Shown here: piece by piece, positions 43,052-52,943 of the stretch
Layout of the letters: each line of letters starts with the position of its first letter
Position numbering within the stretch: position 1 is the first letter of the stretch
Assembly (NCBI GenBank): GCA_049889095.1
Contig: JBLJFK010000001.1
Length of the DNA stretch: 64,000 bases
From: Ewingella sp049889095
Lineage (GTDB): Bacteria; Pseudomonadota; Gammaproteobacteria; Enterobacterales; Enterobacteriaceae
Strand: one strand, 5' to 3'
Program-made: the position numbers and the translations under genes
The notes under the pieces: model-generated
Seen by the model: the letters and a program-made list of their open reading frames with translations, nothing else
The model's database searches: none
What the model was told of the DNA's origin: nothing

Positions 43052-45172
43052 TTATTTTTCCTCGCCGGCGTGAGAAAGCAGCCAGCAGTTATGAATTTGA
43101 CGATTACGGGCGAAATCCTGCGACAGGGTTTGGCTGGTGATCTCTTTTGCGCTCAGACCGAGCGCGCTCAGTCCCTCGAGATCCATTTGGAAACCGCGCT
43201 TGTTATTCGAGAACATGATGGTACCGTTGCGACGTAAAATGCGTTTCAGATCTTTCATCAATGACAGATGATCGCGCTGAACGTCGAAACTTTCGGCCAT
43301 ACGTTTAGAGTTGGAGAAGGTCGGCGGATCGATAAAGATCACGTCAAACTGCTCGTCGCACATGCCAAGATAAGAGAGGCAATCAGCCTGGATAAGGCGA
43401 TGTTGACGCCCTGTCAGGTCATTCACTCGCAGGTTTTTCTCAGCCCACTCCAGATAGGTGCGTGACATATCTACAGTGGTAGTACTGCGCGCGCCACCGA
43501 GACCAGCATGAACACTGGCGGTGCCGGTGTAGGCAAACAGGTTAAGGAAGTCTTTACCTTTACTCATTTCGCCGAGCAGCTGGCGTGCGATACGGTGATC
43601 GAGGAACAAACCGGTATCCAGATAATCGGTCAGGTTAACCCACAGCTTGGCATTGAACTCTTCCACCAGCTGGAATTCGCCTTTTTGCGCCAGTTTCTCG
43701 TACTGATTGGTTCCTTTCTGCCGTTCACGGGTTTTTAACACCAGTTGGCTGGATGAGATATCCAGTACGGAGAGTGTGGCGTTGATAACATCAAACAAGC
43801 GCTGGCGGGCTTTCTGCGCATCAACTGTTTTTGGCGGTGCATACTCCTGAACCACCACTTTGCTACCATAACGGTCAACGGCCACGTTGTAATCTGGCAG
43901 ATCCGCATCATACAAGCGATAGCACTCGATCCCCTGCTGCCTGGCCCACTTTTCCAGCTTTTTAACATTTTTACGCAGACGGTTGGCGTAATCTTCTGCC
44001 ATTTGCGTGCCTGCCGCTCCGGTTGGGTTTTCGGCCAACTGATAGTTTTTCTGCACACATTCTAACGGTCCGTTTTTAGCCTTGAACTGGCGATCGGCAC
44101 GTAACTGCACACAGCTCAGCAATTCAGGCGAGGCGCTGAACAGAGAGAGTTGCCAGCCGCCAAACTGGGTTTTCATAATACGTCCCAGCTGGTTATGCAG
44201 GGCAATCAACGCAGGTTCGCTTTCCATACGCTCACCGTATGGCGGATTGCTAATAACCGTACCGGTTGGGCCTTCAGGCAGCGGATTCACCAGTTTGCCG
44301 ACTTCACCCGCTTCCAGGGTGATAAGTTCAGCAACACCGGCGCGACGGGCGTTAGCTCGGGCCATTTCAATCACGCGGCGGTCAATATCAGAACCGAAGA
44401 AGCGCGACGTGGTCTCCTGCAATGCACGGCGAGTACGCACTTGCGCCTCGGTTGTTAATTCGCGCCATAAATCAGCGTCAAACTTATTCCAGCCGGTAAA
44501 GCCCCAGTGCGGACGATGTAAACCCGGTGCGCGATCCGCGGCGATCATGGCCGCTTCGATAAGCAAGGTGCCTGAACCGCACATGGGATCAACCATTGGC
44601 GAACCGGCTTTCCAGCCGGAACGCATGACGATGGCAGCAGCCAGGCTCTCTTTCAACGGTGCCTGACCGGCCAGGTCACGGTAACCACGCTGATGCAAGC
44701 CTTCGCCGCTCAGGTCTAGCGCCACGCTGGCAGTATCACGTTGCAAGAACACATTGACGCGGATGTCCGGCTGCTGTTTCGCTACATTTGGGCGTTCATC
44801 CATTTTGCGCGTAAAGCTGTCGACGATGGCGTCTTTGACTTTCAACGCGCCGTACTGGCTGTTACGGATCTCATCATTCAGACCACTGAAATGCACCGCG
44901 AAGGTTTTATCGACGCCAAAAATTTCCGGCCAGTCGATCGCCATCACACCCATATAAAGGTCTAAATCACTGTGGACTTTAAATTCATTCAGAGGCAGCA
45001 GAATGCGCGAAGCCAAACGGCTCCAAAGCAGACTTTGATACATCAGGCGATCGTCACCTTCAAAATGCACCCCTCCCTGCACAACTTTGCAGGCTTGCGC
45101 ACCCAGCGTTTCCAGTTCGCTTTTTAAAAGTTCTTCCAGTCCACGCGCCGTGCTGGCAAACAAAGAGTTCAT
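43052..45172 (-). CDS. rlmKL: bifunctional 23S rRNA methyltransferase RlmKL
   Basis: A 706-residue fusion. The N-terminal RlmL half has a THUMP domain (about 40-150) and the VISNPPYGERM catalytic motif for m2G2445. The C-terminal RlmK half has a separate Rossmann fold with LFAYTGTASVHAG and IDPPTFSNSKRM for m7G2069. Divergent from ycbX. First gene of a leftward rlmKL-uup-pqiABC run. Confidence 0.95.
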   Translation of the reverse strand: MNSLFASTARGLEELLKSELETLGAQACKVVQGGVHFEGDDRLMYQSLLWSRLASRILLPLNEFKVHSDLDLYMGVMAIDWPEIFGVDKTFAVHFSGLNDEIRNSQYGALKVKDAIVDSFTRKMDERPNVAKQQPDIRVNVFLQRDTASVALDLSGEGLHQRGYRDLAGQAPLKESLAAAIVMRSGWKAGSPMVDPMCGSGTLLIEAAMIAADRAPGLHRPHWGFTGWNKFDADLWRELTTEAQVRTRRALQETTSRFFGSDIDRRVIEMARANARRAGVAELITLEAGEVGKLVNPLPEGPTGTVISNPPYGERMESEPALIALHNQLGRIMKTQFGGWQLSLFSASPELLSCVQLRADRQFKAKNGPLECVQKNYQLAENPTGAAGTQMAEDYANRLRKNVKKLEKWARQQGIECYRLYDADLPDYNVAVDRYGSKVVVQEYAPPKTVDAQKARQRLFDVINATLSVLDISSSQLVLKTRERQKGTNQYEKLAQKGEFQLVEEFNAKLWVNLTDYLDTGLFLDHRIARQLLGEMSKGKDFLNLFAYTGTASVHAGLGGARSTTTVDMSRTYLEWAEKNLRVNDLTGRQHRLIQADCLSYLGMCDEQFDVIFIDPPTFSNSKRMAESFDVQRDHLSLMKDLKRILRRNGTIMFSNNKRGFQMDLEGLSALGLSAKEITSQTLSQDFARNRQIHNCWLLSHAGEEK

Positions 45173-45280
45173 ATCGACATATCACCAAAAAGAAAATAGT
45201 TGCGCATTATAGCTAATCCGTCCCACTTGTCATAAAGTCTCTGGTCATCAGAAAAAAATAGAGCAAGGAGGCGCGTTTCC

Positions 45281-46384
45281 GTGGCTACTCTTTCACGATT
45301 ATTTGTTCACCCCGTAAAATCGATGCGCGGGCTGCAATTGTCTCACGCACCGGTGACAGCCAGCGGTCTGGCGTTTGACCGCCTCTTCATGCTGACAGAC
45401 CCACAGGGGATGTTTATTACCGCTCGCCAATATCCGCAGTTGATCCAGTTTACGCCCGCTTTGCTGCCAGATGGTCTGTTAATCACCAGCCCCGATGGCG
45501 AAACCGCCAGCGTACGCTTTCGTGATTTTAACGGGCCAGTTGAACCCACAGAAGTTTGGGGCAATCAGTTTACCTCACTCATCGCACCTGATGCGCTAAA
45601 TCAGTGGCTGAGCCGCTATTTAAAACGCGACATACAGCTGCGTTGGGTAGGTGAAGAACTGACTCGCCGCGTGAAAAAGTATGCTGAAGTGCCGCTCTCC
45701 TTCGCCGACGGCTTCCCTTATCTATTAATCAATGAAGCCTCGATGCACGATTTACAAAACCGTTGTCCCAGTAGCGTGAAACTCGAGCAGTTCAGGCCGA
45801 ATCTGGTGGTCACCGGCGTGGAGGCTTATGCCGAAGATAACTGGCAGACCATTCGCGTTGGCGAGGTTATTTTTGACCTGGTGAAACCCTGTAGCCGCTG
45901 CGTACTGACGACGGTGAGTACTGAGCGCGGCCGTAAACATCCGCTCGGTGAACCGCTGAGAACCCTGCAAGGCTATCGCACCGCCGACAACGGCGACGTG
46001 GATTTCGGTCAGAATATGATTGCCCGTAACACCGGAGTGATCCGGGTCGGTGATAGCATTCAGGTAATGTCTACCAAACCGCCGCGCCCATACTCTGCCG
46101 GTATAGTGGTTGAACCTGTGGTTGTGCCAAAGAGCGGCGTCAAAAGTGTCAGCATTAATTATCAGGGCACGACTTTCACCGGAAATAATCAGCAGCTTTT
46201 GCTTGAGCAGCTGGAGATGCAGGGTTTACGCATTCCCTATTCTTGCCGTGCGGGTATTTGCGGGGCTTGCAAACTGACGCTGGAGGCAGGTGAAGTCTCA
46301 CCACTCAAGGCCAGTGCGGTTGGTAAGGACGGGACGATATTGTCTTGCAGTTGTATTCCAGGAACGGATGTCGTTTTACGGTGA
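45281..46384 (+). CDS. ycbX: MOSC/2Fe-2S protein YcbX
   Basis: A 367-residue protein starting at GTG 45281 behind AAGGAGGCG. An N-terminal MOSC-N beta-barrel, the MOSC domain with the molybdenum-cofactor cysteine (VKPCSRCVLTTV, about 200), and a C-terminal plant-type ferredoxin domain (CRAGICGACKLTLEAG and SCSCIPG). It takes electrons from CysJ and reduces N-hydroxylated bases such as 6-hydroxylaminopurine, protecting DNA. Confidence 0.95.
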   Translation: MATLSRLFVHPVKSMRGLQLSHAPVTASGLAFDRLFMLTDPQGMFITARQYPQLIQFTPALLPDGLLITSPDGETASVRFRDFNGPVEPTEVWGNQFTSLIAPDALNQWLSRYLKRDIQLRWVGEELTRRVKKYAEVPLSFADGFPYLLINEASMHDLQNRCPSSVKLEQFRPNLVVTGVEAYAEDNWQTIRVGEVIFDLVKPCSRCVLTTVSTERGRKHPLGEPLRTLQGYRTADNGDVDFGQNMIARNTGVIRVGDSIQVMSTKPPRPYSAGIVVEPVVVPKSGVKSVSINYQGTTFTGNNQQLLLEQLEMQGLRIPYSCRAGICGACKLTLEAGEVSPLKASAVGKDGTILSCSCIPGTDVVLR

Positions 46385-46414
46385 CGGGGAAAGAAGAACT
46401 TATCAGGCGGGAAA

Positions 46415-46963
46415 TCAGACCGCCTGATCGTATCGTTGAGCATTCGCGGTGCGAACCGGTGCGGGTATCAAACGGTCATGCATGATCTTAATTGCATCAC
46501 CGAGCACCATCCCCCGACCTGCCAGGGTTAAACGCTCTTGCGCGAGTAGACAAAGACTGGCGTTGTCGCCGGACTCTACCACCAGCAGTGTTGCATGTTC
46601 AGCGCTCTCCATTACCTGAACCTGCGCTATCTGGCCATTCTCCGGCTGGAAAGGCAAGCGCTGCTGGGTAAAATGCCAACTTTTTGGCATCAGCGGTTTT
46701 AGAAAACGAAAGGCGACTAATGCATTGAGCACTAATTCGGCACGCTGTTCATCCGCCAGTTTCACACCCTTACATTGCTCTTCATAGTCATAATAGAGAG
46801 CAGCATCATCTACACAGAATGAAGCGTCACCGAAAGCATCTGGCGTCAACATTTTTGCCGGGAAACGGGAACGGAAAATCATACCATTGGCTAAATCCAG
46901 CATCAGCCGATCGTGTTCAGTATCAAAATACCAACGCCAATTATCACCTGGTTTAATTTTCAT
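46415..46963 (-). CDS. zapC: cell division protein ZapC
   Basis: The ATG at 46963 (CAGGGTAA upstream) matches the conserved N-terminus MKIKPGDNWRWYFDTEHDR and gives 182 residues; an earlier start at 46993 lies in unconserved sequence. RSRFPAKMLTPDAFGDASFCVDDAALYY and LLVVESG-NASLCLLAQ are family hallmarks. ZapC binds FtsZ and cross-links its protofilaments. It converges on ycbX. Confidence 0.94.
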   Translation of the reverse strand: MKIKPGDNWRWYFDTEHDRLMLDLANGMIFRSRFPAKMLTPDAFGDASFCVDDAALYYDYEEQCKGVKLADEQRAELVLNALVAFRFLKPLMPKSWHFTQQRLPFQPENGQIAQVQVMESAEHATLLVVESGDNASLCLLAQERLTLAGRGMVLGDAIKIMHDRLIPAPVRTANAQRYDQAV

Positions 46964-47162
46964 TTTTTTACCCTGTTTTCCCCGAACCCGCAATCTGATC
47001 GCTGATTAATAAAAATTCAGACTTACCCTAAGCGATTTAATCATGAGTATAAATCAGACAAATCTTGAGCTGCTACCGCTTCTATATTAGAACCAGTGAA
47101 CAAAATATAGACGAGCCGGATGAATAAATAAACCCCCGGCTGTCAATAGCGCTAAAAAAATA

Positions 47163-48173
47163 TTAGATATGGGTGACAATATTCTTAATCAGCTGCGGGC
47201 CGTGATAGATAAATCCGGAATATATTTGTATTAAAGAGGCTCCCGCCGCCATTTTTTCCCGGGCAGCGGTTAATGAATCAATGCCACCAACGCCAATAAT
47301 AGGCAACTTGTCTTTAAGTTCATCGGAGAGCATACGGATGATTTCCGTACTCCGCAGTTGAACAGGTCGGCCACTTAATCCACCTATTTGTTCGCAATAA
47401 TTAAGCCCCTGGATCAGCTTACGATCCAGGGTTGTATTGGTGGCGATCACCCCATCCATATTATGGCGAACTAAACTGTCGGCTATTTGGATCAATTCTT
47501 CATGAGAAAGATCCGGCGCGATCTTTACTGCAACAGGGACATATTTCTGATGACGTTGCTGCAGCTCAAGTTGCTTATTTTTTATCGCTGCCAGTAGATC
47601 ATCAAGCGCTTCACCGTACTGCAAAGAGCGTAATCCTGGGGTATTTGGGGAGGAAATGTTCACGGCAATATATCCGGCGTAGGGATAAACCTTATCCATG
47701 CAGGTCAGATAATCATCTTTGCCATTTTCCACCGGCGTGTCTTTATTCTTGCCAATGTTAATACCGAGGATACCGCCAAACCGAGAGCGTTTTACGTTGT
47801 TAACTAAATTGTCGACACCTTTATTATTGAAGCCCATGCGATTAATCAGACCTTCGGCTTCCACAAGGCGGAATAGGCGCGGCTTGTCATTACCGTCCTG
47901 GGCCAGAGGCGTCACAGTACCCACTTCCACAGAGCCAAAACCCATCGCACCAAATGCATCAATGCAATCACCGTCTTTATCCAGACCGGCGGCAAGACCT
48001 AATGGGTTTTTAAATGACAGCCCCATGCAACTGACCGGTTTGGTCGGCACAGACTGATGGATAATAAATTCAAACGGTGAACCAGAAATGCGGCTCAGTA
48101 GGCGGAAAGTGAGTTCGTGCGCGCGCTCAGGATCGAGCTGAAACAGTGCTTTCCTGATAAGAGGATAAAACAT
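47163..48173 (-). CDS. pyrD: dihydroorotate dehydrogenase (quinone)
   Basis: The ATG at 48173 gives 336 residues, equal to E. coli PyrD, with a CAGGAGTC ribosome site; the upstream start at 48212 is not conserved. Class 2 features: N-terminal amphipathic membrane-binding helices (FYPLIRKALFQLDPERAHEL), FMN pocket AAGLDKDGDCIDA, catalytic serine in NISSPNTPGLR, and IGVGGIDS. It oxidises dihydroorotate to orotate at the inner membrane. Confidence 0.97.
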   Translation of the reverse strand: MFYPLIRKALFQLDPERAHELTFRLLSRISGSPFEFIIHQSVPTKPVSCMGLSFKNPLGLAAGLDKDGDCIDAFGAMGFGSVEVGTVTPLAQDGNDKPRLFRLVEAEGLINRMGFNNKGVDNLVNNVKRSRFGGILGINIGKNKDTPVENGKDDYLTCMDKVYPYAGYIAVNISSPNTPGLRSLQYGEALDDLLAAIKNKQLELQQRHQKYVPVAVKIAPDLSHEELIQIADSLVRHNMDGVIATNTTLDRKLIQGLNYCEQIGGLSGRPVQLRSTEIIRMLSDELKDKLPIIGVGGIDSLTAAREKMAAGASLIQIYSGFIYHGPQLIKNIVTHI

Positions 48174-48464
48174 GAAGACTCCTGGATTCCCGGTGGTTAG
48201 ACGGGGCGACATTATCGACTAACTGCTGCACAAAGGGAAACGATTCGCCGCTAAAAAACGCCTTCTGCGCAATCGATACCCTTTTATTCACTTCCACTTT
48301 ACCTTTTCATTACCTTTGAGCCCTGAATTTCCAGCTATAGCTGCTTTTTGGCTTTCAATTTCTAAAATTTAGATTTCCAGTCACCTATCTCCGCCTGTTA
48401 GTTTTAAATCACTTTGTTAATAAAAAAAATCAATCTAGAACTTTAAGTTATAAGGAATGATGTG
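48174..48464. promoter_or_regulatory. divergent pyrD-ssuE intergenic region with candidate PurR site
   Basis: AGGGAAACGATTCGCC (48235-48250) fits the PurR consensus ANGCAANCGNTTNCNT at 8 of 11 defined positions and pyrD is PurR-controlled in E. coli. TCTAAA-A-TTTAGA (48361-48373) is a short palindrome of LysR-type form that could bind Cbl or CysB before ssuE. Both are weak calls. Confidence 0.4.
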
Positions 48465-49046
48465 ATGATACGCGTTATCTCTTTGGCAGGCAGTCCACGA
48501 CAACCCTCCCGATCTTCAGCATTACTGGCGCTGAGCCACCGTTGGCTGACGTCGCGCGGCGTGGAAGTGATCTCTTACAGACTGCAGGATTTCTCAGCAG
48601 AAGATTTATTATTCGCTAACTTCGCCAGTCCTCAGCTAAAAAAATTGACGGCACAGCTTGCCGAGGCAGACGGATTGATCGTGGGTACGCCAGTTTATAA
48701 AGCCTCATTTTCTGGCGCGCTCAAAACCTTGTTGGATCTCTTACCCGAGCGCGCTCTGGACCACAAGGTGGTTCTGCCTCTGGCGACAGCGGGTTCGATT
48801 GGCCACATGCTGGCGGTGGACTACGCACTAAAACCGGTGCTGGCCTCTTTGAAAGCGCAGGAAGTTTTACAGGGCGTATTTGCCGATGACAGCATGATAA
48901 GCAATTACCAGACCTTTCCAGCCACGCTGGAGCCGGCGCTCAATGAGCGTCTGGAAGAGTCACTGGAATATTTCCACCTGGCGCTGAATCGCCGCCGCCC
49001 GCTTCCCCACCCGACCACACCAACCGCCGCAACCCTGCGCGTCTGA
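48465..49046 (+). CDS. ssuE: NAD(P)H-dependent FMN reductase SsuE
   Basis: ATG at 48465 (TAAGGAATG upstream) gives 193 residues. Flavodoxin-like fold: LAGSPRQPSRSSALL phosphate loop and GTPVYKASFSGALKTLLDLLP near the flavin. It supplies FMNH2 to SsuD. First gene of ssuEADCB, the same order as in E. coli; such operons are activated by CysB and Cbl under sulfate starvation. Confidence 0.95.
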   Translation: MIRVISLAGSPRQPSRSSALLALSHRWLTSRGVEVISYRLQDFSAEDLLFANFASPQLKKLTAQLAEADGLIVGTPVYKASFSGALKTLLDLLPERALDHKVVLPLATAGSIGHMLAVDYALKPVLASLKAQEVLQGVFADDSMISNYQTFPATLEPALNERLEESLEYFHLALNRRRPLPHPTTPTAATLRV

Positions 49047-49069
49047 CAGGCCACCAGAGGAATAGAATA

Positions 49070-50044
49070 ATGACGTTACCGCGCTCTCTTTTGCACCGTT
49101 TGACCTTAATGGTTGGGCTACTAGCCACGCTGTCGCTCAGCGCACAGGCAGCCACCACGCAGGAAAAAGCCCCGGCAGAATTTCGTATTGCCTATCAAAA
49201 AGGCTCTGTCGGTTTGGTGCTGGCGAAGTCCCATCGACTGCTGGAACAACGTTTCCCAGAGACTAAAATCAGTTGGGTAGAATTCCCCGCCGGGCCGCAA
49301 ATTCTGGAAGCACTGAACGTCGGCAGTATCGATCTTGGCGGCACGGGTGATCTTCCCCCGCTGTTTGCGCAGGCTGCCGGGGCCGATCTGCTGTATGTCG
49401 GCGCTGAACCGCCGAAGCCGAAAGCTGAGGTCATTCTGGTTGATAACGACAGTCCGATTAAAACCGTTGCCGACCTTAAAGGTCATAAAGTGGCGTTTCA
49501 AAAAGGGTCCAGCTCGCACAACCTGTTATTACGCGCCCTGCAACAGGCCGGTCTGACGTTCAGTGATATCAAACCGATTTATCTGACGCCGGCAGACGCC
49601 CGCGCTGCCTTCCAGCAACACGACGTAGACGCATGGGCAATTTGGGATCCGTACTATTCTGCTGCCAGGTTGCAAGGCAATGTGCGGGTATTGATCGACG
49701 GCAGCGGCCTTAAGCAGACCGGCTCTTTCTATCTGGCGCCCAAAAAATATACCGAAGCCAATCCGCAATTCATTCATCAGGTTCTGGCAGTACTGAGCGA
49801 AGCCAATGCGCGGGTAAAAACAGACCGCGCACAGAGCATACAACTACTCTCCAAAGCCATGGGCCTGCCGGAAAACGTGATTGCCAGCTATCTGGATCAT
49901 TTGCCTGACGCCCCGATCACGCCGGTCGATCAGCGCACAGAAAAGGCCCAGCAGGCGACTGCCGACCTGTTCTATCAGAATCATATTTTACCCAAACCGG
50001 TTGAGATTAAAGATCGCATCTGGCGTGACCGCGCTGCGCGATAG
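49070..50044 (+). CDS. ssuA: aliphatic sulfonate binding protein SsuA
   Basis: A 324-residue periplasmic protein with a signal peptide cleaved near LSAQA-ATTQ. The NMT1/SsuA fold is shown by FRIAYQKGSVGLVLAKS, INV-like GSIDLGGTGDLPPLFAQAAGADLLYVG, VAFQKGSSSHNLLLRAL and DAWAIWDPYYSAA. It delivers alkanesulfonates to SsuBC. Confidence 0.95.
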   Translation: MTLPRSLLHRLTLMVGLLATLSLSAQAATTQEKAPAEFRIAYQKGSVGLVLAKSHRLLEQRFPETKISWVEFPAGPQILEALNVGSIDLGGTGDLPPLFAQAAGADLLYVGAEPPKPKAEVILVDNDSPIKTVADLKGHKVAFQKGSSSHNLLLRALQQAGLTFSDIKPIYLTPADARAAFQQHDVDAWAIWDPYYSAARLQGNVRVLIDGSGLKQTGSFYLAPKKYTEANPQFIHQVLAVLSEANARVKTDRAQSIQLLSKAMGLPENVIASYLDHLPDAPITPVDQRTEKAQQATADLFYQNHILPKPVEIKDRIWRDRAAR

Positions 50045-50117
50045 TCAGTTTCTATCCCTCTATAACAACAACCGCCGTTCATAGCAGCGGTGGCATCGAC
50101 GACTGAGGAGTTATCTC

Positions 50118-51272
50118 ATGAGTTTACATGTTTTTTGGTTTCTGCCCACTCACGGCGATGGACGTTATCTCGGCACCGACAACGACGCCCGCACCGTTGA
50201 TCTCAGCTATTTGCAACAAATTGCCCAGGCGGCGGACCGTCTCGGTTTTGCCGGTGTGCTGCTGCCGACCGGCCGCTCATGCGAAGACTCGTGGCTGGTA
50301 GCCGCATCGCTAATTTCCGTCACTCAACGCCTGAAGTTCCTGGTGGCATTGCGACCGGGAATTATCTCACCGACGTTGGCAGCGCGTCAGGCCGCCACGC
50401 TGGACAGGCTTTCCGGTGGCCGCGCCCTGTTTAACTTAGTGACCGGCGGTGATCCTGCCGAGCTGGCGGCCGAAGGATTACATCTCAATCACAAAGAGCG
50501 TTATGAAGCTTCGGCAGAATTTACCCGCATCTGGCGGCAGGTGCTGGAAGGCGAAACCGTGGATTACACAGGCAAACATATTCAGGTGAAAGGCGCCAGC
50601 CTGATGCATCCGCCAGTACAACAGCCCCGCCCGCCGCTCTATTTTGGCGGATCGTCGGACGAAGCGCAGGATCTGGCTGCTGAACAGGTCGAACTCTATC
50701 TGACCTGGGGCGAACCGCCACATCTGGTGAAAGAGAAAATTGATCAGGTCCGGGCCAAAGCCGCTGCCCACGGCCGCAGTGTGCGTTTTGGTATTCGTCT
50801 GCACGTTATTGTACGTGAAACCAACGAAGAAGCCTGGCAGGCTGCCAACCGTCTGATTGCCAATCTGGATGATGAAACAATTCAGAAAGCGCAGGCAGCA
50901 TTTGCCAGAACAGATTCCGTTGGCCAGCACCGCATGGCGGCACTGCATGGTGGTAATCGCGACAAACTGGAAATCAGTCCGAACCTGTGGGCCGGTGTGG
51001 GCTTAGTACGCAGCGGTGCTGGAACCGCGCTGGTCGGCGATGGTCCAACCGTGGCCGCTCGCATGCAGGAATATGCCGATTTGGGAATCGATACCTTTAT
51101 CTTCTCCGGCTATCCGCATCTCGAAGAAGCCTACCGCGTCAGTGAGTTACTGTTCCCGCATCTGGATCTGGCCACTGCCGAACAGGACACCACAGTGAAA
51201 CGAGCCATAGAAGCGCGCGGTGAGTTGGTCGCGCATGATTTTGTGCCAAATCGCACTGCTGCTCAGCACTGA
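50118..51272 (+). CDS. ssuD: FMNH2-dependent alkanesulfonate monooxygenase SsuD
   Basis: A 384-residue luciferase-like TIM barrel: MSLHVFWFLPTHGDGRYLG start, LVALRPGIISPTLAARQAATLDRLSGGRALFNLVTGGDP, and the mobile loop region after DSVGQHRMAALHGG. It cleaves C1-C14 alkanesulfonates to aldehyde and sulfite using FMNH2 from SsuE. GAGGAGTTATCTC precedes the start. Confidence 0.96.
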   Translation: MSLHVFWFLPTHGDGRYLGTDNDARTVDLSYLQQIAQAADRLGFAGVLLPTGRSCEDSWLVAASLISVTQRLKFLVALRPGIISPTLAARQAATLDRLSGGRALFNLVTGGDPAELAAEGLHLNHKERYEASAEFTRIWRQVLEGETVDYTGKHIQVKGASLMHPPVQQPRPPLYFGGSSDEAQDLAAEQVELYLTWGEPPHLVKEKIDQVRAKAAAHGRSVRFGIRLHVIVRETNEEAWQAANRLIANLDDETIQKAQAAFARTDSVGQHRMAALHGGNRDKLEISPNLWAGVGLVRSGAGTALVGDGPTVAARMQEYADLGIDTFIFSGYPHLEEAYRVSELLFPHLDLATAEQDTTVKRAIEARGELVAHDFVPNRTAAQH

Positions 51273-51282
51273 GGACATCAAC

Positions 51283-52086
51283 ATGTCGATCTCACAACGC
51301 ATATCCCAACGCTGGCTGGACAACCTGTTGCCATGGGTTGTACCGCTGGCTCTCATTGGCGGCTGGCAACTGGCAGTAGAAGCCGGATGGATGTCGAATC
51401 GTATTCTTCCCGCGCCGAGCGCCGTGGTGGAGGCGTTCTGGACGCTGGCGAAAAGCGGTGAACTGTGGCAAAACCTGAAAATCAGTACGTTCCGCGCACT
51501 GGTAGGTTTCACCATCGGTGGGAGTTTGGGCTTGCTGCTGGGCTTTATTATCGGCCTGTCGCGCTGGGGCGAACGTCTGCTGGACAGCTCGTTACAGATG
51601 CTGCGTAATATTCCTCATCTGGCGCTGATCCCGCTGGTGATTTTGTGGTTCGGCATTGATGAATCCGCCAAAATATTCCTGGTGGCACTTGGCACATTGT
51701 TCCCCATTTACCTCAACACCTACCACGGCATTCGTAATATTGATCGTGGCCTGCTGGAGATGGCGCGCAGTTACGGGCTGTCAGGACTACCGCTGTTTGT
51801 GCAGGTCGTTTTACCGGGCGCCCTGCCCTCAATTATGGTTGGCGTTCGTTTCGCGCTGGGTTTCATGTGGCTGACGCTGATCGTAGCAGAAACGATTTCA
51901 GCCAACTCTGGCATCGGTTATCTGGCAATGAACGCGCGTGAATTTCTGCAAACCGATGTCGTGGTCGTCGCTATTGTGCTGTATGCCATTCTGGGCAAAC
52001 TGGCCGATCTGCTGGCCCGCGCATTGGAAAGTGTTTGGCTGCGCTGGCACCCTGCTTATCAGAAAAAACAAGGAAACGTCGCATGA
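51283..52086 (+). CDS. ssuC: aliphatic sulfonate ABC permease SsuC
   Basis: The ATG at 51283 (GAGGACATCA upstream) matches the family start and gives 267 residues; the earlier frame at 51220 is inside ssuD. Six membrane helices and the coupling loop LLEMARSYGLSGLPLFVQVVLPGALP are clear. It forms the sulfonate pore as a dimer. Confidence 0.95.
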   Translation: MSISQRISQRWLDNLLPWVVPLALIGGWQLAVEAGWMSNRILPAPSAVVEAFWTLAKSGELWQNLKISTFRALVGFTIGGSLGLLLGFIIGLSRWGERLLDSSLQMLRNIPHLALIPLVILWFGIDESAKIFLVALGTLFPIYLNTYHGIRNIDRGLLEMARSYGLSGLPLFVQVVLPGALPSIMVGVRFALGFMWLTLIVAETISANSGIGYLAMNAREFLQTDVVVVAIVLYAILGKLADLLARALESVWLRWHPAYQKKQGNVA

Positions 52087-52865
52087 GTTACACCGCACGC
52101 ATCCCAAAAGGCACGCCGGTTACGCTGGCGGGTATCAGCAAGAAATATGGTAATCGCACGGTACTCAATGACATCAATCTACGCATTTCTCCCGGGCAGT
52201 TTGTGGCGGTGGTGGGTCGCAGCGGGTGTGGAAAAAGCACTCTGCTGCGCCTGCTGGCCGGACTGGAAAGTACCACACAGGGAGAAATGCGCAGCGGCAG
52301 CGCGCCGCTCAATCACGTGCGGGATGACACGCGGCTGATGTTTCAGGATGACCGTCTGCTGCCGTGGAAAAAAGTCATCGATAATGTCGGTCTCGGTTTG
52401 AAAGGTCAGTGGCGCAATGCAGCCCAGGCAGCACTGGAGGAAGTCGGGCTGGCCGACCGAGCCAATGACTGGCCTTCAGCGTTATCCGGTGGGCAAAAAC
52501 AGCGCGTCGCCCTGGCTCGCGCACTGATCCATCGTCCCCGCCTGTTGTTGCTGGATGAACCTTTAGGGGCACTCGACGCGTTGACACGCATCGAAATGCA
52601 GGGGTTGATCGAACGTTTATGGCAGCAGCATGACTTTACTGTTTTGCTGGTGACACACGACGTCAGCGAAGCCGTCACCGTGGCTGACAGAGTCATATTA
52701 ATTGAACAGGGCCAAATTGGACTCGATGTGCAGATCGATTTACCGCGACCGCGACGCAGAGGCTCGGCCAGATTGGCGGAACTGGAAGCTGAAGTTCTGG
52801 AGCGCGTTCTGACGCCACAGCCTTCATCAACCGTTCAGCAGGAAGCGAAACGGGCGCAGAGTTAA
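52083..52865 (+). CDS. ssuB: aliphatic sulfonate ABC ATPase SsuB
   Basis: The ATG at 52083 overlaps the ssuC stop by four bases and gives 260 residues. Walker A GRSGCGKST, Q-loop MFQDDRLLPW, signature LSGGQKQRVALARAL, Walker B LLLLDEPLGALD and VTHDVSEA are intact. It energises SsuC. Last gene of the operon. Confidence 0.95.
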   Translation: MSYTARIPKGTPVTLAGISKKYGNRTVLNDINLRISPGQFVAVVGRSGCGKSTLLRLLAGLESTTQGEMRSGSAPLNHVRDDTRLMFQDDRLLPWKKVIDNVGLGLKGQWRNAAQAALEEVGLADRANDWPSALSGGQKQRVALARALIHRPRLLLLDEPLGALDALTRIEMQGLIERLWQQHDFTVLLVTHDVSEAVTVADRVILIEQGQIGLDVQIDLPRPRRRGSARLAELEAEVLERVLTPQPSSTVQQEAKRAQS

Positions 52866-52888
52866 TTCCCCCCCGCAAATACAAGACG

Positions 52889-52916
52889 TAAAAAGGGCGA
52901 TGTTGCCATCGCCCTT
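52889..52916 (-). terminator. terminator of pepN (convergent with ssuB)
   Basis: AAGGGCGATG-TTGC-CATCGCCCTT, a perfect 10-bp stem; the minus-strand side runs into TTTTT, the expected end for pepN, and the A/T flanks may also serve ssuB. Confidence 0.9.
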
Positions 52917-52943
52917 GTGCTTTCCAACATTCCAGACGGTTTA